Assembly: GCF_036985505.1 (NCBI RefSeq)
Contig: NZ_BTGQ01000001.1
Location: forward strand, 558,001 to 622,000
Direction: 5' to 3'
Source: Croceitalea sp947503285
Lineage (GTDB): Bacteria > Bacteroidota > Bacteroidia > Flavobacteriales > Flavobacteriaceae
Length of the DNA: 64,000 bases
Below the pieces are notes generated by a model. That model saw only the letters and a program-made list of their open reading frames with translations. It had not been told where the DNA came from and did no database searches. Positions 26,197 to 35,302 of the stretch are shown one piece after another. Each line of letters begins with the position of its first letter. Position 1 is the stretch's first letter. The position numbers and the translations under genes were made by a program.

Positions 26197-28173
26197 ATGC
26201 GCTACCATATCGGCAATCTTGAAAATGAAGTCTTGGTCGACTTATATGAAAAGATGCTCAAACCCCGAATGATCGAAGAAAAGATGCTCATCTTGCTTCG
26301 ACAGGGAAAAATCTCAAAATGGTTCAGTGGTATTGGCCAAGAGGCAATTTCAGTAGGGGTAACCGCTGCTTTGAAGGCCGAAGAGTACATTTTGCCCATG
26401 CATCGCAACCTTGGCGTTTTTACCACACGCGAGGTGCCCTTAAACCGTCTTTTTTCGCAATGGCAGGGCAAATCATCAGGATTCACGAAAGGTCGGGACA
26501 GAAGTTTTCATTTTGGCTCTCAAGAACATAAGATAGTGGGTATGATTTCGCATTTGGGGCCCCAACTTGGGGTGGCCGATGGAATCGCGCTTGCTGAAAA
26601 ATTGAGAAAGACAAAACGGGTCACTGCCGTGTTTACCGGTGAGGGCGCGACCAGCGAGGGTGATTTTCACGAAGCGTTGAACGTCGCCTCGGTATGGAAC
26701 CTGCCCGTGCTTTTTTGCATTGAGAACAATGGTTATGGCTTATCGACCCCGACCAACGAACAATACAATTGTGAACACTTGGCCGATAGGGCAAAGGGTT
26801 ATGGTATGGAATGCCGCATCATAGATGGTAATAATATACTCGAGGTCCATTCAAAGGTCGCGGAGCTTTGTAAGGCAATTAGAAAGCGCCCAAGACCAAT
26901 TTTGTTGGAATTCAAGACGTTTCGAATGCGTGGGCATGAAGAGGCCAGCGGCACGAAGTACGTTCCCCAAAAACTCATGAAAAAATGGGCGCAAAAAGAC
27001 CCCATAACCAACTATGAGGACTTCTTGCTGAAAAAAGGGGTGTTGACCGAGGCCAACATTGCAGCGTCGAAAACACGTATTACCGAAGAAATCAATGCAA
27101 ACTTAGCCTTGGCTTTTGAGGAACCGATGATGGAATCATCTGAAACAAAAGAGTTAAATGATGTATACCATAATTTTGATTTTGAGCATTTAAAACTCTC
27201 TGAAAACACTAAGGATATTCGTTTGGTGGATGCCATTTCGGAGGCTTTACGACAGTCTATGGAACGCCATAACGAATTGGTGATCATGGGGCAGGATATT
27301 GCCGAGTACGGCGGCGTATTTAAAATTACGGAAGGGTTCACCAAAATGTTCGGAAAGAATAGGGTACGAAACACCCCGATTTGTGAGTCCGCTATTGTTT
27401 CTGCGGCCATGGGGCTTTCCATCAATGGTATGAAGGCCATCGTAGAAATGCAGTTTGCCGATTTTGTAAGCTCTGGTTTCAATCCGATCGTAAATTATTT
27501 GGCAAAAACCAATTACCGTTGGGCCGAAAAGGCAGATGTGGTCATTCGAATGCCTTGTGGTGGCGGGGTGGGGGCAGGACCCTTCCATTCACAGACCAAT
27601 GAGGCCTGGTTTACAAAAACACCCGGATTGAAGGTAGCCTACCCAGCTTTTCCGAAAGATGCGAAAGGACTATTGAATACAGCCATAAACGATCCAAACC
27701 CCGTTCTCTTTTTCGAACATAAAGGGTTATACCGCAGCATCTATGGCGCGGTACCCGAGAATTATTATACCTTGCCATTTGGCAAGGCCGCCCGTATTCG
27801 GGAAGGAAATGCAGTTACCATTGCCTCTTATGGTGCCGGGGTGCATTGGGCATTGGAGGTGCTTGATGGGCATCCGGAAATTGACGCCGAACTTCTTGAT
27901 CTAAGGACCCTAAAACCTCTGGATATTGAAAGTGTCTGCGCTTCGGTCAAAAAAACAAATCGATTGATCATTCTACAAGAAGATTCCTTATTTGGGGGGA
28001 TTGCAAGTGATATTGCCGCCATGGTCATGGAAAATTGTTTTGAGTATTTGGATGCTCCCGTAAAAAGAGTAGGCAGCCTGGAGACCCCCATACCCTTCGC
28101 GACCAACCTAGAGGCAAATTACCTGCCGAAAAAACGATTCGAAAAGGAACTGAAGGCCTTACTCGCTTATTGA
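26197..28173 (+). CDS. 2-oxoacid (branched-chain) dehydrogenase E1, fused alpha and beta subunits
   Basis: An upstream in-frame start at 26098 exists, but MRYHIGNLENEVLVDLYEKM at 26197 matches the family start, giving 658 residues. The N-terminal half is E1-alpha (KISKWFSGIGQEAISVGVTA, the TPP motif TGEGATSEGDFHEALNVASV ending in IENNGYGLSTP, RMRGHEEASGTKY). The C-terminal half is E1-beta (LVDAISEALRQSMERHNELV, MGQDIAEYGGVFKITEGF, PCGGGVGAGPFHSQTNEAW). The fused form is usual in Flavobacteriaceae. It decarboxylates branched-chain 2-oxo acids with TPP and passes the acyl group to an E2, which is not in the window. Divergent from the oxygenase gene. Confidence 0.92.
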   Translation: MRYHIGNLENEVLVDLYEKMLKPRMIEEKMLILLRQGKISKWFSGIGQEAISVGVTAALKAEEYILPMHRNLGVFTTREVPLNRLFSQWQGKSSGFTKGRDRSFHFGSQEHKIVGMISHLGPQLGVADGIALAEKLRKTKRVTAVFTGEGATSEGDFHEALNVASVWNLPVLFCIENNGYGLSTPTNEQYNCEHLADRAKGYGMECRIIDGNNILEVHSKVAELCKAIRKRPRPILLEFKTFRMRGHEEASGTKYVPQKLMKKWAQKDPITNYEDFLLKKGVLTEANIAASKTRITEEINANLALAFEEPMMESSETKELNDVYHNFDFEHLKLSENTKDIRLVDAISEALRQSMERHNELVIMGQDIAEYGGVFKITEGFTKMFGKNRVRNTPICESAIVSAAMGLSINGMKAIVEMQFADFVSSGFNPIVNYLAKTNYRWAEKADVVIRMPCGGGVGAGPFHSQTNEAWFTKTPGLKVAYPAFPKDAKGLLNTAINDPNPVLFFEHKGLYRSIYGAVPENYYTLPFGKAARIREGNAVTIASYGAGVHWALEVLDGHPEIDAELLDLRTLKPLDIESVCASVKKTNRLIILQEDSLFGGIASDIAAMVMENCFEYLDAPVKRVGSLETPIPFATNLEANYLPKKRFEKELKALLAY

Positions 28174-28334
28174 TAGTTACGAAAAGCGTTAACATTTAAC
28201 GCACTTGAAGTAAGCTTCCTTCGGTCATTATCCCAAATTTGCAGTGGAGGAAAGGGAATCAGCTTTAACAAAATTTAACACAAGGTGGACGTCTAATTTC
28301 CTTGGAACACGTATTTATTTAAAATCCAACAAAT

Positions 28335-28817
28335 ATGAAAACAATAAAACTTTTAGGGATAGCGGTCATCGGACTGTTAGTCGTCGCCTGTACAGGTACA
28401 AAGGCTGCTCGTCAACAAGGAAATCTATTGAGCGGCACCTGGATATTGAACGATGTAGGCTACGAGAACAATACCGGCAGTTTCAAAGCGGTTATTTTCG
28501 GTGATGCCGAAGACATTTGTTTTGAGGGCAGCCAATGGTTTTTCAGGGATAACAACAACACCGGCAGGTATACAATCCAACCCAGTTCACTTTGCCAATC
28601 TGGCGATCGTTTCATAAAATGGTCCATTTACGAGCCTGCCAATCGATTGAGTCAATTACAGTTCAAGTTCATAGACGAAAAAAGAAACGATATTTCAGGT
28701 GGTCTGGGATACCGTTTGGACATCGTCAATCTCAATGAGCAGACCATGACGTTAAAGTCGAATGTATCGGTTGACGGAGAGCCCGTAACCCTAGTTTATC
28801 AATTTACTAAACAATAA
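28335..28817 (+). CDS. Lipocalin-family lipoprotein
   Basis: A 160-residue lipoprotein: signal MKTIKLLGIAVIGLLVVACT with lipobox VVAC. The mature part has the lipocalin opening LSGTWILNDVGYENN, the middle QWFFRDNNNTGRYTIQP, and the C-terminal VNLNEQTMTLKSNVSV. Such proteins bind small hydrophobic ligands or act as envelope stress proteins; the ligand is unknown. It is followed 5 bp later by the OmpA-like gene, and the two end at a shared terminator, so they form an envelope operon. Confidence 0.85.
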   Translation: MKTIKLLGIAVIGLLVVACTGTKAARQQGNLLSGTWILNDVGYENNTGSFKAVIFGDAEDICFEGSQWFFRDNNNTGRYTIQPSSLCQSGDRFIKWSIYEPANRLSQLQFKFIDEKRNDISGGLGYRLDIVNLNEQTMTLKSNVSVDGEPVTLVYQFTKQ

Positions 28818-28822
28818 GAACA

Positions 28823-29515
28823 ATGAGAAAATACGAATTTAAAAGCACCTTGGTGCTAGCAACCCTTGTACTACTAATTGGTTGCAATGCGGTTCAAAAC
28901 GCGAATAATAAGCAAAAAGGAGCTGTAATCGGTGCATCCGGTGGCGCCGTACTTGGAGGTGTAATAGGCAATAACGTAGGAAAGGGGAATACCGCTTTAG
29001 GAGCCATTATCGGGGCCGTGGTGGGCGGTGCTGCCGGTGGATATATCGGTAATCGTATGGACAAACAGGCAGAACGTATAGAAGAGGAGATTCCCGGTGC
29101 GGAAGTGAAACGGGTAGGTGAGGGTATCAATGTGACCTTTACCCAAGATGCAGGGGTGTTCTTCGACACCAACAAGTCTGATGTGAAAGGGGAGTCTGCG
29201 AATACACTGAATAAACTTGCGGGCATTTTTAAAGAATATCCGAACTCCAATATTTTGGTAGAGGGCCATACTGATAGTGCCGGTAGTGATGAGTACAATT
29301 GGACCTTATCACAACAAAGGGCTGAATCGGTCTCCGATTATTTAATGGCCCAAGGCATTTCCGCCAATCGTTTTACCACGAAATGGTATGGGGAAACACA
29401 ACCCAAAGAGAGCAACGAGACCGCTGCGGGCAAAGCGGCGAACAGAAGGGTCGAGCTGGCCATTATCGCCAGCGATGCACTTAAGCAAGAAGCCTTCGAT
29501 AACACAAAGGATTAA
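28823..29515 (+). CDS. OmpA-family lipoprotein with glycine-zipper domain
   Basis: A 230-residue lipoprotein with lipobox LIGC near residue 21. Residues of about 34-80 are a glycine zipper (GAVIGASGGAVLGGVIGNNV, GAIIGAVVGGAAGGYIGNRM), and about 115-225 form an OmpA-like peptidoglycan-binding domain with NILVEGHTDSAGSDEYNWTL, LSQQRAESVSDYL and AANRRVELAI. The architecture is that of YiaD-like proteins, which tether the outer membrane to peptidoglycan. It shares an operon with the lipocalin gene and is followed by a strong terminator. Confidence 0.93.
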   Translation: MRKYEFKSTLVLATLVLLIGCNAVQNANNKQKGAVIGASGGAVLGGVIGNNVGKGNTALGAIIGAVVGGAAGGYIGNRMDKQAERIEEEIPGAEVKRVGEGINVTFTQDAGVFFDTNKSDVKGESANTLNKLAGIFKEYPNSNILVEGHTDSAGSDEYNWTLSQQRAESVSDYLMAQGISANRFTTKWYGETQPKESNETAAGKAANRRVELAIIASDALKQEAFDNTKD

Positions 29516-29538
29516 TAGCAAAACCTGCACAGAATACA

Positions 29539-29570
29539 AATCCCGGTCAAATTACCGGGATTTTTTGTTT
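29539..29570 (+). terminator. Intrinsic terminator after the OmpA-like gene
   Basis: AATCCCGGT (29539-29547) pairs perfectly with ACCGGGATT (29554-29562) around a 6-base loop and runs into TTTTTTGTTTTT. It lies 24 bp after the stop and closes the lipocalin-OmpA operon, just before the biosynthetic cluster. Confidence 0.9.
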
Positions 29571-29590
29571 TTAAGAAGTACCTTAAGGCC

Positions 29591-30715
29591 GTGAATCATG
29601 AAGTGGTCATTATTGGGGGCGGATTAGCAGGTTTGACAGCGGCAATACATCTGGCCAAATACGATAAAAAAGTACTGGTCATTGAAAAAAACCACTATCC
29701 GAACCATAAGGTTTGTGGGGAGTACGTTTCCAATGAGGTCAGGCCCTATTTGAACTATCTAGGTGTAGCCATCGAACAACATACCACCGTTGCCATTGAC
29801 ACCCTTGAGATCAGTACGCGAACAGGAAAATCCATCAAAACAAAATTACCCCTTGGTGGATTTGGAATAAGCCGCTATGCTTTAGACGAGCTCCTCTACA
29901 AAAAAGCACTTGAACATAAAGTATCTTTTTTATTTGACACCGTAACCAATGTTGATTTTCATACCGATAGGTTTGAAATAGAGACAACGCAAAACGGTAA
30001 TTTTGAAAGTGGGTATGTGCTGGGGGCCTATGGCAAGCGATCCCTATTGGACAAAAAACTAGAGCGCAAGTTCATTGCGCATAAATCGCCATGGTTAGGG
30101 GTCAAATGCCATTACGATGCGAAGGACTTTCCTGATAATCTTGTCGCCTTGCATAATTTTGACGGGGGATATGGGGGGCTTTCCAAAACGGAAACAGGGG
30201 CAATCAACTTTTGTTATCTGACCACTTTTGAAAGCTTCAGGAAGTTCCCCGATATTTCAGGATTCAACAAAATGGTGGTGGGGGAAAATCCACTACTGGC
30301 CGAATTTTTGGAAAATGCCGAACCCTTATTCAAAAAGCCCTTAAGCATTGCGCAAATCTCTTTTGAGCCGAAAGAACCTGTTGAAAAGCATGTGTTGATG
30401 TGTGGTGATAGCGCAGGACTGATCCATCCCCTTTGCGGTAATGGCATGGCAATGGCAATTCATTCAGGAAAAATCGCTGCAGAACAAATATTGCAACATG
30501 AAAGTACGGTCAAAAGTACTAGGGCAGACTTAGAAAAATCGTATACGATTCAATGGAAACGGCAATTTGACCACCGTTTATGGATGGGGCGGCAATTACA
30601 ACGCCTTTTGATGAATTCAACAAGTGCCAATATCGCCATGAATACGGTAGCGCGTTCTGAAAAAATATTACGATCTATGATTCGTCGTACCCATGGAAAA
30701 CCTATATTAGTATAA
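29591..30715 (+). CDS. FAD-dependent oxidoreductase of the geranylgeranyl-reductase / FixC type
   Basis: The start is GTG at 29591, giving MNHEVVIIGGGLAGLTAAIH directly at the FAD-binding GxGxxG; the nearby ATG is out of frame. The 374-residue flavoprotein continues with VLVIEKNHYPNHKVCGEYVS, GISRYALDELLYK, and the second FAD motif VLMCGDSAGLIHPLCGNGMA. It resembles group-A flavin monooxygenases and isoprenoid/lipid reductases. It is the first gene of the type III PKS operon, so oxidation or hydroxylation of the polyketide product is the inferred role, comparable to SrsC in the Streptomyces phenolic-lipid operon. Its stop overlaps the methyltransferase start (TAATG). Confidence 0.88.
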   Translation: MNHEVVIIGGGLAGLTAAIHLAKYDKKVLVIEKNHYPNHKVCGEYVSNEVRPYLNYLGVAIEQHTTVAIDTLEISTRTGKSIKTKLPLGGFGISRYALDELLYKKALEHKVSFLFDTVTNVDFHTDRFEIETTQNGNFESGYVLGAYGKRSLLDKKLERKFIAHKSPWLGVKCHYDAKDFPDNLVALHNFDGGYGGLSKTETGAINFCYLTTFESFRKFPDISGFNKMVVGENPLLAEFLENAEPLFKKPLSIAQISFEPKEPVEKHVLMCGDSAGLIHPLCGNGMAMAIHSGKIAAEQILQHESTVKSTRADLEKSYTIQWKRQFDHRLWMGRQLQRLLMNSTSANIAMNTVARSEKILRSMIRRTHGKPILV

Positions 30716-31431
30716 TGGATTTCACCCTTCGAAGCACCGAGCTCGAGTTAATGGACAACCCCAACATGGACGCCGAAAAATATCGGGAAGCCTATCTCGA
30801 CATCAACAGGTGCAACAAACTACTCGGTGGATATGGAATTACTATTAGCACTGTAAAAAAGCTGATTGAATCAAGTGATAAAAAATCGTATACGATTTTA
30901 GATATGGGTTGCGGTGATGGGGAGATGCTTCGCAGGTTGGCAAAAACCCTAAACGATAAAGCCATTACCTTTAAATTCATAGGTGTCGACCTAAGGGACG
31001 ACGTGCTTCAAAATGCAAGGAGGAAGTCAAAGGCCTATCCTTCGATATCCTATCTCAGGCAGGATATTTTGGAACTCGGTACTGATTTTGAATGTGACAT
31101 CTTACTCTGCACCTTGACCATGCATCATTTTACGGAAGAACAGATTCAGGTCTTCTTGGATAAATTTTCAAAACTGGCAAAGTTAGGTGTGGTCATTAAC
31201 GACCTACAGCGCAGTAAACTTGCATACGCACTTTTTAAACTGTTCAGTATATTTTTTATCAAGACCTATGTGGCCAAATATGACGGATTGGTATCCATAA
31301 GCAAAGGATTTTTGAAAAATGAATTAGAGGACCTTGCTAGGGGATTGCCAACTATGAACCATGAAATCAAATGGAAATGGGCCTTTAGATATGTATGGGT
31401 CATGAAAACAAAACGACACAATACCTTATGA
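30715..31431 (+). CDS. Class I SAM-dependent methyltransferase
   Basis: A 238-residue protein with SAM motif I TILDMGCGDGEMLRRLAK, motif II FIGVDLRDDVLQNAR and CDILLCTLTMHHFTEEQI. It lies between the flavoprotein and the type III PKS with overlapping start and stop codons at both ends, so it should act on the PKS product, for example as a phenol O- or C-methyltransferase. In Streptomyces a methyltransferase (SrsB) in the same context methylates alkylresorcinols; its sequence relation to this protein is not tested. Cytoplasmic, no membrane segment except a hydrophobic stretch near LAYALFKLFSIFFIK that may form a membrane contact. Confidence 0.85.
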   Translation: MDFTLRSTELELMDNPNMDAEKYREAYLDINRCNKLLGGYGITISTVKKLIESSDKKSYTILDMGCGDGEMLRRLAKTLNDKAITFKFIGVDLRDDVLQNARRKSKAYPSISYLRQDILELGTDFECDILLCTLTMHHFTEEQIQVFLDKFSKLAKLGVVINDLQRSKLAYALFKLFSIFFIKTYVAKYDGLVSISKGFLKNELEDLARGLPTMNHEIKWKWAFRYVWVMKTKRHNTL

Positions 31432-32483
31432 CCCCAGTAAGAATAACCGCCGTTTCAAAGGCTTTACCCCAATATAGTCGCACCACGGAGGATATTATTC
31501 CGTTCGTTGATTTATGGCTGTCCAATCAAGAAGAACGCTTTCGTAGAAAAGTGGTCAAAATATTCGAAGGGGCGGGGGTGGATAAGCGTTATAGCATTAT
31601 GGACATCGATGAGGTGTTCCATGCCACTTCTTTTGAGGAAAAGAATGCCATTTACGTTCGAGAGGTCAAAAAACTGGGCTCTAAAGTCTTACGGAATGCC
31701 CTGCAAAAGGCAGACTGGCAAGCCGATTCCCTTGACTACATTATTACGGTAAGTTGTACTGGTATCATGATTCCTTCTTTGGATGCCTATTTGATCAATG
31801 AATTGCACCTTAAACAAGATGTGGTACGATTGCCTGTTACCGAAATGGGTTGCGCTGCCGGGGTATCGGGTTTGATCTATGCAGCGAATTTTTTAAAGAA
31901 CAATCCCGGTAAACGGGCGGCCATCGTTGCCGTCGAGAGTCCGACCGCGACTTTTCAGCTTAACGATTACAGCATGGCCAATATGGTTAGCGCCGCTATT
32001 TTTGGTGATGGCGCTGCTTGCGTATTACTTTCGTCAGAGCAAGGGGGGCAAGGCCCTCAGATTATCGGCGAAGAAATGTACCACTTTCAGGATGCTACCC
32101 ATTTAATGGGATTTGATTTGACGAATGCTGGCTTAAAAATGATATTGGATCCCGCGGTTCCCGAGGTAATCGCATCCCACTTTCCTGAAATTGTCCATCC
32201 TTTTTTAGAAAAACACGGTTCGAATATCGAGAAGGTAGATCATCTGGTCTTTCATCCCGGAGGACGTAAAATAGTTCAGACCGTTGAGGACCTTTTTGGT
32301 AAATTGGGAAAAAATATTGACGAGACCCGTACGGTACTCCAAGAATATGGAAATATGAGCAGTTGTACCGTGCTGTATGTTTTAGAACGTTTTATGAATC
32401 AGGCCATTGAAACAGGTGAACAGGGACTTATTCTGAGTTTTGGTCCCGGTTTTTCAGCACAACGGGTATTAATTGAATGGTAA
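31428..32483 (+). CDS. Type III polyketide synthase (chalcone/stilbene synthase family)
   Basis: Start set at 31428 (MTPVRITAVSKALPQYSRTT), giving an ATGA overlap with the methyltransferase; an upstream in-frame ATG at 31395 is less likely. The 351-residue product has the thiolase fold and the complete catalytic triad: Cys in VTEMGCAAGVSGLIYA, His in LVFHPGGRKIVQ, and Asn in YGNMSSCTVLYVL. It extends an acyl starter with malonyl units and cyclises the chain to resorcinols, pyrones or phloroglucinols. The FAS-like genes downstream suggest a dedicated long-chain or unusual acyl starter carried on the cluster's own ACP. The exact product is unknown. Confidence 0.93.
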   Translation: MTPVRITAVSKALPQYSRTTEDIIPFVDLWLSNQEERFRRKVVKIFEGAGVDKRYSIMDIDEVFHATSFEEKNAIYVREVKKLGSKVLRNALQKADWQADSLDYIITVSCTGIMIPSLDAYLINELHLKQDVVRLPVTEMGCAAGVSGLIYAANFLKNNPGKRAAIVAVESPTATFQLNDYSMANMVSAAIFGDGAACVLLSSEQGGQGPQIIGEEMYHFQDATHLMGFDLTNAGLKMILDPAVPEVIASHFPEIVHPFLEKHGSNIEKVDHLVFHPGGRKIVQTVEDLFGKLGKNIDETRTVLQEYGNMSSCTVLYVLERFMNQAIETGEQGLILSFGPGFSAQRVLIEW

Positions 32484-33271
32484 TGGCAGTAACCGAAACG
32501 AATAAATGGGCATTGGTATTGGGTGGAAGTTCTGGCCTAGGGCTCGCCGTGGTAAAGAAATTGGCGGCACATGACTTCAATATACTGGTCGTGCACCGTG
32601 ATAGACGAAGTGATTTGCCTGAAATTGAAAAACAATTTGATAGTGTACGTTCAACAAGAATGACACTAGTGGCGTTTAATGTTGATGCCACTAGTATCGA
32701 AAGACAGAACGAACTTATCCCCAAAATAAAGGCACAACTCAAAGATGAAAAAATCGCTGTTTTAGTGCATAGTATTGCAAAGGGCAACCTAAAACCAATG
32801 CAATCCACGACCGAATCGACCTTGCAGCACCAAGATTTTAGTTTGACCATAGGCGCTATGGCGACCTCGTTTTATGATTGGGTGAAGTTACTTGTTGATC
32901 AAGAGCTATTTAACGAAGATTTACGAACCATAGCTTTTACAAGTGAGGGAAATACAAAGGCATGGTCAAATTACGCTGCGATCTCTGCAGCAAAAGCGGC
33001 CCTCGAGGCCATGATGCGGAATATTGCGCTAGAGTTTGCGCCTATGGGCATCAAATCGAATTGCATTCAGGCCGGGGTTACGGAAACCAAGTCTTTTACA
33101 ATGATACCCGGTAGTGCGACCTTAAAGGCTGCTGCATTGGAGCGAAATCCGAATAAAAGGCTTACCACCCCTGAAGACGTGGCCAATGTGGTCTATCTTA
33201 TGACCACCCCCGAAGCGAAATGGATAACGGGAACCGTACTAAAAGTGGATGGAGGGGAAAGTTTGCGATGA
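32477..33271 (+). CDS. SDR, FabI-like enoyl-ACP reductase
   Basis: A 264-residue short-chain dehydrogenase: nucleotide site VLGGSSGLGLAVVKKLAA, VLVHSIAKGNLKPM (FabI-type HSIA motif), and the catalytic YAAISAAKAALEAMMRN, where Tyr and Lys are spaced Y-x6-K as in FabI rather than Y-x3-K of ordinary SDRs. The C-terminus KWITGTVLKVDGGESL is also FabI-like. It therefore probably reduces enoyl-ACP intermediates on the cluster's ACP. The start overlaps the PKS stop by 7 bases, and the stop overlaps the dehydratase start. Confidence 0.88.
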   Translation: MVMAVTETNKWALVLGGSSGLGLAVVKKLAAHDFNILVVHRDRRSDLPEIEKQFDSVRSTRMTLVAFNVDATSIERQNELIPKIKAQLKDEKIAVLVHSIAKGNLKPMQSTTESTLQHQDFSLTIGAMATSFYDWVKLLVDQELFNEDLRTIAFTSEGNTKAWSNYAAISAAKAALEAMMRNIALEFAPMGIKSNCIQAGVTETKSFTMIPGSATLKAAALERNPNKRLTTPEDVANVVYLMTTPEAKWITGTVLKVDGGESLR

Positions 33272-33720
33272 AAACGGATTACGAATACATCTTACGGCAA
33301 TTACCCTACAGTGAACCCTTTTTGTTTGTAGACACTCTTGAGAATGTCAATGACGAAGGGGTAGTGGGACACTATACCTTTGCTGGGGATGCGGACTTTT
33401 ACAGAGGTCATTTCAAGGACCTTCCCGTTACACCCGGTGTTCTTTTGACGGAGTGCTGCGCACAGATAGGCGTCGTATGCCTCGGAATACATCTTTTAAA
33501 GGAAAAGCTGTCAAAAGCACTTAAAATCGGACTATCGAGTGCTGAAATGCAATATCTCAAGCCCGTCTACCCAGGTGAACAGGTTCGTGTTGAGTCTGAA
33601 AAAGTGTATTTTAGGTTTCAGAAGTTAAAGTGTAAGGTGAAGCTATTCGATACGAAGGAGGATTTGATCTGTAGCGGAACGATTTCAGGAATGTTCAAAG
33701 TTGACGGTGATGAAGAATAG
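33268..33720 (+). CDS. FabZ/FabA-like 3-hydroxyacyl-ACP dehydratase
   Basis: Start set at 33268 (MKTDYEYILRQLPYSEPFLF) with an ATGA overlap to the reductase; the frame is open further upstream to 33220 inside that gene. The 150-residue hot-dog protein carries the FabZ motif around FYRGHFKDLPVTPGVLLTEC with the catalytic His, and the family's opening LPYSEPFLFVD. The usual second catalytic Glu is in LLTECCAQIG. It would dehydrate hydroxyacyl-ACP intermediates from the neighbouring ketosynthase. No ketoreductase is present in the cluster, so that step would use the housekeeping FabG. Confidence 0.88.
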   Translation: MKTDYEYILRQLPYSEPFLFVDTLENVNDEGVVGHYTFAGDADFYRGHFKDLPVTPGVLLTECCAQIGVVCLGIHLLKEKLSKALKIGLSSAEMQYLKPVYPGEQVRVESEKVYFRFQKLKCKVKLFDTKEDLICSGTISGMFKVDGDEE

Positions 33721-34984
33721 GGTAGTGGTGACCGGGCTTGGGGTTTGCGCCCCGAACGGAGTTGGCCTAGAGGCATTTGAACAGACCTTGCAATCCAATA
33801 CCAGCGGAATCACATTTCATAGCGAGCTGGAAAATCTAAATTTTTCATGTCAAGTCGCTGGAAAACCGAATATTGAAGATATAAACCTAAATAAGTACTT
33901 CACTAATGTTCAATTAAAGGGATTGAATGCCAGCGGGCTCTTTTATGGGGTTATGGCAGGTTTGGATGCCTGGAAAGACGCCAATTTAAAGTCTGATGGA
34001 GCTAATGCACCCGATTGGGACACCGGAATCGTTTTCGGAACTGGAATACTTGGCGTGGATAAATTCAGGGAGGCCATTTATAAAGTGGATGAAGGTCAAG
34101 TACGACGTTTGGGTAGTACGGCGGTCATTCAAACGATGGCAAGCGGTATCAGTGCCTACTTAGGGGGGCTTATTGGGGCCGGCAATCAAGTGACAACGAA
34201 TTCCTCTGCATGCACAACGGGAACAGAAGCCATTTTAATGGGTTTTGAGCGCATTCAGTCAAGAAAGGCAACACGTATGCTTGTAGGAAGCTGCAGCGAC
34301 AGTGGCCCCTATGTATGGGGCGGATTTGACGCCATGCGCATTCTACCTAGAAAATTCAATGAAAATCCTTCGGCCGCAAGCCGTCCTATGAGTGCGACGG
34401 CATCCGGATTCGTTCCGGGCAGTGGAGCAGGGGCGCTGGTCTTGGAATCTTTGGAAAGTGCCCTAGAACGGGGTGCTACCATATATGCGGAAATACTGGG
34501 AGGACACCTGAATAGTGGCGGACAACGGTTAGGGGGCAGCATGACCGCCCCGAACAATACCGCGGTAAAACGTTGTATTCAAGAAGCATTACAGAATGCA
34601 GGTATTGACACCCATGCCGTTCAAGCGATAAACGGGCACCTTACCGCGACGGCGAAAGATCCGGTTGAAATCAAGAACTGGAGCGAGGCCTTGCAACGTA
34701 CCGGAAAGGACTTTCCAAAAATAAACTCCTTTAAAAGTCATTTTGGCCATTGTTTGGCCGCAGCTGGCAGTATCGAATGTGTCGGGACGGTCTTACAACT
34801 GAAAAACCAAAAACTATATGGCAGCCTGAATTGCCTTGATGTGCACCCCGAAATCTTGAAAACCATAGATGAAACTTGTATACCAATGCAGTCTATGGAT
34901 TTCGAATCAAAAATTATCGCAAAAGCCAGTTTTGGCTTTGGAGATGTAAATGCCTGTATTATTTTTAGCAGGTATAGCGCTTAA
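33710..34984 (+). CDS. FabF-like beta-ketoacyl-ACP synthase
   Basis: Start set at 33710 (MKNRVVVTGLGVCAPNGVGL), overlapping the dehydratase by 11 bases; a GTG at 33701 is also in frame. The 424-residue product has the Cys-His-His triad of elongating ketosynthases: Cys in TNSSACTTGTEAILMGF, His in AINGHLTATAKDPVE and His in SFKSHFGHCLAAAGSIE. The HLTAT in place of the usual HGTGT is unusual. It should condense malonyl-ACP with an acyl chain to build the starter or a side chain for the PKS. No chain-length-factor partner is present. Confidence 0.9.
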   Translation: MKNRVVVTGLGVCAPNGVGLEAFEQTLQSNTSGITFHSELENLNFSCQVAGKPNIEDINLNKYFTNVQLKGLNASGLFYGVMAGLDAWKDANLKSDGANAPDWDTGIVFGTGILGVDKFREAIYKVDEGQVRRLGSTAVIQTMASGISAYLGGLIGAGNQVTTNSSACTTGTEAILMGFERIQSRKATRMLVGSCSDSGPYVWGGFDAMRILPRKFNENPSAASRPMSATASGFVPGSGAGALVLESLESALERGATIYAEILGGHLNSGGQRLGGSMTAPNNTAVKRCIQEALQNAGIDTHAVQAINGHLTATAKDPVEIKNWSEALQRTGKDFPKINSFKSHFGHCLAAAGSIECVGTVLQLKNQKLYGSLNCLDVHPEILKTIDETCIPMQSMDFESKIIAKASFGFGDVNACIIFSRYSA

Positions 34985-34987
34985 ACT

Positions 34988-35245
34988 ATGGATGAAAAAA
35001 AAAAGTACGAGAAATTAAAAAAGATTGTAAAGATATATCTTCCTGATGATGTATCAATTGAGGATGTTAATCTAAATAGCAACTTTACAACTGAGCTGAA
35101 CATCAATTCCGCCAATCTGGTCGATATTGTGTTGGATGTGGAGGATGAATTTGACATTCGTCTGGAAAATGAGGATATGGACGGCATGCAAACCGTTAAA
35201 GATGCCTTGGCCATCATCGACAAAAAGCAAAATGAAAAGGCATAG
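34988..35245 (+). CDS. Acyl carrier protein
   Basis: An 85-residue acidic helical protein. The phosphopantetheine attachment Ser is in TELNINSANLVDIVLDVED, where the common DSL is replaced by NSA, and FDIRLENEDMDGMQTVKDAL follows as helix III. It starts 3 bp after the ketosynthase stop. Its presence with FabF-, FabZ- and FabI-like proteins indicates a cluster-specific mini fatty-acid synthase feeding the type III PKS. Confidence 0.9.
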   Translation: MDEKKKYEKLKKIVKIYLPDDVSIEDVNLNSNFTTELNINSANLVDIVLDVEDEFDIRLENEDMDGMQTVKDALAIIDKKQNEKA

Positions 35246-35302
35246 CATTTAGGCTTAGGACACAGCGATGCCGATAGTTCAAAAAATTAAACACAAAAAT
35301 CA

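Noticed and set aside
27012..27482. 156-codon frame antisense to the E1 gene
   Set aside because: It is a shadow of a strongly supported gene and has no domain or start context.
28894..29298. 134-codon frame antisense to the OmpA-like gene
   Set aside because: Its Ala/Pro-rich product is the complement of the glycine zipper.
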